Positions 61,705-64,000 of a stretch of 64,000 bases of DNA are shown here, in pieces. Position 1 is the first letter of the stretch, and the number at the start of each line of letters is the position of its first letter. Under the pieces are notes generated by a model. It was given only the letters and a program-made list of their open reading frames with translations. It searched no databases and was not told the DNA's origin. A program made the translations under genes and the position numbers. Source of the stretch: Limobrevibacterium gyesilva (lineage in GTDB: Bacteria > Pseudomonadota > Alphaproteobacteria > Acetobacterales > Acetobacteraceae); NCBI RefSeq assembly GCF_025989185.1, contig NZ_JAPDNT010000001.1:558001-622000 (forward strand), written 5' to 3'.

Positions 61705-61717
61705 TAGTCTTCGCCGC
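61705..61717 (+). promoter_or_regulatory. possible -10 element directly ahead of the iminopeptidase start
   Basis: TAGTCT (61705-61710) ends 7 bases before the ATG at 61718 and sits in the same TGTAGTCTTCG context as the sequence before 57568. No Shine-Dalgarno is present. It is consistent with a leaderless mRNA; the -35 element is weak at best. Confidence 0.35.
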
Positions 61718-62668
61718 ATGCCCAGAGGCGATCTGTTTCCCGAAATCGGCCCATTCGAGACCGGCTATCTGCCGTTGTCCGGCGGACATGTCATGTACTG
61801 GGAGCAGGTGGGCAACCCGCTAGGCCCCCCGGTGCTGTTCCTGCACGGCGGCCCCGGCGCCGGCGCCGGCACGGTGCACCGGCGCTTCTTCGATCCCGCC
61901 CATTGGCGCGTGGTGATCTTCGACCAGCGCGGCGCGGGGCGCTCGCGCCCGCTGGGCAGCCTGGAGGCCAACACGACCCCCGACCTCGTCTCCGACATCG
62001 AGGCGCTGCGCGCGCATCTGGGCATCGAGCGGTTCCTGCTGTTCGGGGGATCGTGGGGCTCCACCCTGGCGCTGGCCTATGCGCAGGCGCATCCGGACCG
62101 GGTCTCCGCCTGCGTGCTGCGCGGCGTGTTCCTGGGCCGGCCGCGCGAGGTCGACTGGTTCATGCACGGGCTCGCCACCATGTTCCCCGACGCGCATGCC
62201 GCCTTCGCCGGCTATCTGCCGGAAGCCGAGCGCGGCGACCTGCTGGGCAACTACCTGCGCCGCCTGACCGACCCGGACCCGACCGTGCACATGCCGGCGG
62301 CGCGCGCCTGGTCGGTCTACGAGGGCTCATGCAGCACACTGCTGCCGAGCCCCGATACGGTTTCCTCGTTCGCCCAGGACCGCACCGCGCTGGGGCTGGC
62401 ACGGATCGAGGCGCATTATTTCGCGCACGACCTGTTCCTGCCGCCGGAGGGCCTGCTGGGACGGATGGACCGGATCGCCCACATCCCGGCCGAGATCGTG
62501 CAGGGGCGCTACGACATGATCTGCCCGCCTTGCACCGCCTTCGAGCTCGCGGCCGCATGGCCCGCCGCGCGGATGACGGTGATCCCGGATGCCGGGCATT
62601 CGGCGCTGGAACCGGGGGTGCGGCGGTCGCTCGTGGCTGCCGTGGAGCGTTTCCGCCGCGAGCGCTGA
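61718..62668 (+). CDS. pip: prolyl iminopeptidase
   Basis: Cytosolic alpha/beta hydrolase removing N-terminal proline from peptides. 316 residues, the usual length. Oxyanion region FLHGGPGAGAG at about 43-53; FDQRGAGRSRP at about 67-77; nucleophile GGSWGSTLALAYAQAHP at about 109-125. The late catalytic Asp lies in VQGRYDMICP (about 262-271) and the His in DAGHSALEPG (about 290-299). All are standard S33-family positions. An LtnD-like gene follows 18 bases downstream. Confidence 0.95.
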   Translation: MPRGDLFPEIGPFETGYLPLSGGHVMYWEQVGNPLGPPVLFLHGGPGAGAGTVHRRFFDPAHWRVVIFDQRGAGRSRPLGSLEANTTPDLVSDIEALRAHLGIERFLLFGGSWGSTLALAYAQAHPDRVSACVLRGVFLGRPREVDWFMHGLATMFPDAHAAFAGYLPEAERGDLLGNYLRRLTDPDPTVHMPAARAWSVYEGSCSTLLPSPDTVSSFAQDRTALGLARIEAHYFAHDLFLPPEGLLGRMDRIAHIPAEIVQGRYDMICPPCTAFELAAAWPAARMTVIPDAGHSALEPGVRRSLVAAVERFRRER

Positions 62669-62686
62669 CACATCGGGAGAAACGGC

Positions 62687-63592
62687 ATGAAACTGGGCGT
62701 GATCGGCCTCGGGTCGATGGGAATGGGCGCGGCCCTGAATCTGGTGAAGCATGGCCACGACGTGCATGGCTGCGAACTGCGCGAGGCCGCGCGCGCCGAG
62801 CTGACCTCCGCCGGCGGCCACGCCGTGGGCCGCGCCGCCGATCTTCCCGCGGGACTCGACGCGCTGATCATCCTCGTGGTCAACGCCGCACAGGCGAACG
62901 ACGTGCTGTTCGGCCCGGACGGCTGTGCCGCGAAGCTGCCCAAAGGGGCCGTGGTGCTGTGTTGCACCACCATGGCCCCGGAAGCCGCGCGGGCGCTCGA
63001 CGCACGCCTTGCGGACGCTGGCCTGCTGATGCTCGACGCCCCGGTGTCCGGCGGCGCGGTCGGCGCGCGGGCCGGCAGCATGACGGTGATGGCATCCGGG
63101 CCGGAGGCTGCCTTCGCCAAGGTGCAGCCAGTACTGGATGCCATCGCCGGCAAGGTCTGGCGCCTCGGCGACGCGGCGGGCGTCGGCAGCACGGTGAAGA
63201 TGGTCAACCAGCTTCTCGCCGGCGTGCACATCGCCACCGCGGCCGAGGCGATGGCACTGGGCATCCGCGCAGGCGCGGACCCGCAGGCGCTGTTCGACGT
63301 GATCAGTACCTCCGCGGGCAGTTCCTGGATGTGGCAGAACCGCGTGCCGCACATCCTGGCCGGCGATGACACGCCGCTGTCGGCGGTGAACATCTTCGTC
63401 AAGGACCTCGGCATCGTGCTGGACCAGGCTCGCGCGCTCACCTTCCCGCTGCCGATGGCATCCGCCGCGCACCAGCTGTTTCTGGCAGCCGCCGCCGCGG
63501 GGCAGGGCGGCAAGGACGACGTCTTCGTCATCCGCGTCTGGCAGGCGCTGGCGGGGATTGCCCTGCCGGGCGAGGACAAGCCCGAGATCTGA
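62687..63592 (+). CDS. ltnD: 3-hydroxyisobutyrate-dehydrogenase family enzyme, L-threonate dehydrogenase (LtnD)-like
   Basis: NAD(P)-dependent beta-hydroxyacid dehydrogenase. 301 residues. Rossmann motif GVIGLGSMGMGAALNLVKHG at about 4-23. The substrate-binding run LDAPVSGGAVGARAGSM is at about 115-131. The catalytic Lys lies in GSTVKMVNQLLAG (about 165-177). The LtnD group oxidises L-threonate to 2-oxo-tetronate; the partner kinase and isomerase (otnK, otnI) are not seen here, so the exact substrate remains open. GGGAGA precedes the ATG. Probably cotranscribed with pip. Confidence 0.85.
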   Translation: MKLGVIGLGSMGMGAALNLVKHGHDVHGCELREAARAELTSAGGHAVGRAADLPAGLDALIILVVNAAQANDVLFGPDGCAAKLPKGAVVLCCTTMAPEAARALDARLADAGLLMLDAPVSGGAVGARAGSMTVMASGPEAAFAKVQPVLDAIAGKVWRLGDAAGVGSTVKMVNQLLAGVHIATAAEAMALGIRAGADPQALFDVISTSAGSSWMWQNRVPHILAGDDTPLSAVNIFVKDLGIVLDQARALTFPLPMASAAHQLFLAAAAAGQGGKDDVFVIRVWQALAGIALPGEDKPEI

Positions 63593-63644
63593 TGCCATGC
63601 GTGGCGCGCGGCCTTGTTGCACGCGCACGTCCTGGCCTGCTCCG

Positions 63645-64000
63645 ATGATCCGGCTTGCGGTCATCATGCTGCTCATCGGCGGCATGGCGGGCTGCGCCGG
63701 CCTGCCCCCGCCGCTCCCGGACGATGCGCGCAATGCGCCGGCCGTCGCGACCATCTACGTCGTCGAATACGGGTGGCACACGGACATCGTACTCCCGATG
63801 CGGCCGGTGACGGGCCCGCTGACCCGATTCCGCTCGATCTTCCCGGACGCCGAAGTCATCACCTTCGGTTTCGGCGAGCGCCAGTACATGCAGATCGAGC
63901 ATGTCGGTTTCGGGGACATGCTGCGGGCAGTGCTGCCGGGCCCCGGGATCATCATGGTGACGGCGATGCGCGCGCCGCCGATGAATGGCAAGGACTACGC
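63645..64000 (+). CDS. DUF2459 family lipoprotein (3' end cut by window edge)
   Basis: N-terminal 118 codons of a DUF2459 (TIGR02117-like) protein; function unknown. A lipoprotein signal, MIRLAVIMLLIGGMAGCAG, has Cys about 17. The domain start IYVVEYGWHTDIVLP (about 38-52) with its His and the following FGFGERQYMQ (about 75-84) are family landmarks. ATG 63645 lies 52 bases after the LtnD-like gene in the same direction. The frame is open to the window end without a stop. Confidence 0.82.
   Translation, partial: MIRLAVIMLLIGGMAGCAGLPPPLPDDARNAPAVATIYVVEYGWHTDIVLPMRPVTGPLTRFRSIFPDAEVITFGFGERQYMQIEHVGFGDMLRAVLPGPGIIMVTAMRAPPMNGKDY

Noticed and set aside
1-64000. CRISPR arrays, tRNA or rRNA genes, phage or integrative-element attachment sites
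   Set aside because: No regularly spaced repeats, cloverleaf-like sequences, rRNA signatures or integrase genes were recognised on reading both strands.

Overview
The window is GC-rich bacterial DNA with tightly packed genes. It carries periplasmic PQQ/cytochrome c metabolism, an Aap-type amino-acid ABC system, many periplasmic-binding-protein transporters and an Rml (dTDP-rhamnose) glycan locus. Together these suggest an alphaproteobacterium, most likely an Acetobacteraceae/Rhodospirillales member. That placement is inferred from gene content; there is no rRNA in the window. I saw no tRNA, rRNA or CRISPR array. Both ends cut a gene: an RND pump at the left edge and a DUF2459 lipoprotein at the right.

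Region 1 (1-10.3 kb) is a stress/envelope block: RND efflux pump with its lipoprotein adaptor, HdeD membrane protein, AI-2E-family permease, membrane-anchored metallophosphoesterase, a truncated second HdeD copy, a patatin-like lipase and a GntP-family permease. It ends at a short remnant of a transposase N-terminus that abuts the next operon.

Region 2 (10.3-34.5 kb) is organic-acid and amino-acid uptake and catabolism: aapJQMP, an amidohydrolase, a sugar ABC importer lacking its own ATPase, an Old Yellow Enzyme, two tandem 524-residue Tat-exported binding proteins, L-2-hydroxyglutarate oxidase, a beta-lactamase-fold serine hydrolase, a GlcD-type D-2-hydroxyacid dehydrogenase, a ThDP enzyme, and a complete Liv-type ABC importer followed by a cupin. 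A 15-bp perfect hairpin covers the ribosome-binding site of the second tandem binding protein.

Region 3 (34.5-42.4 kb) holds an FAD monooxygenase with an alpha/beta hydrolase. Divergent from them is a three-gene PQQ dehydrogenase / cytochrome c / MxaJ-like module. The dehydrogenase has the Asp-x-Asp signature of lanthanide-dependent enzymes but lacks the vicinal cysteine pair. An aldo/keto reductase, a split chromate transporter and a small lipoprotein follow.

Region 4 (42.4-58.5 kb) is a surface-glycan locus: large multidomain glycosyltransferases carrying a WbsX (GH99-like) domain, a small protein made mostly of the same N-terminal repeat found in the two giants, a GT4 enzyme, a hexapeptide acyltransferase, rmlBACD and a GT2 enzyme. 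An ABC-F ATPase sits inside it. Region 5 (58.5-64 kb) is housekeeping: RluA-type pseudouridine synthase, 2-hydroxyacid dehydrogenase, RlmM-like methyltransferase with DUF423, prolyl iminopeptidase, an LtnD-like dehydrogenase and the partial DUF2459 lipoprotein.
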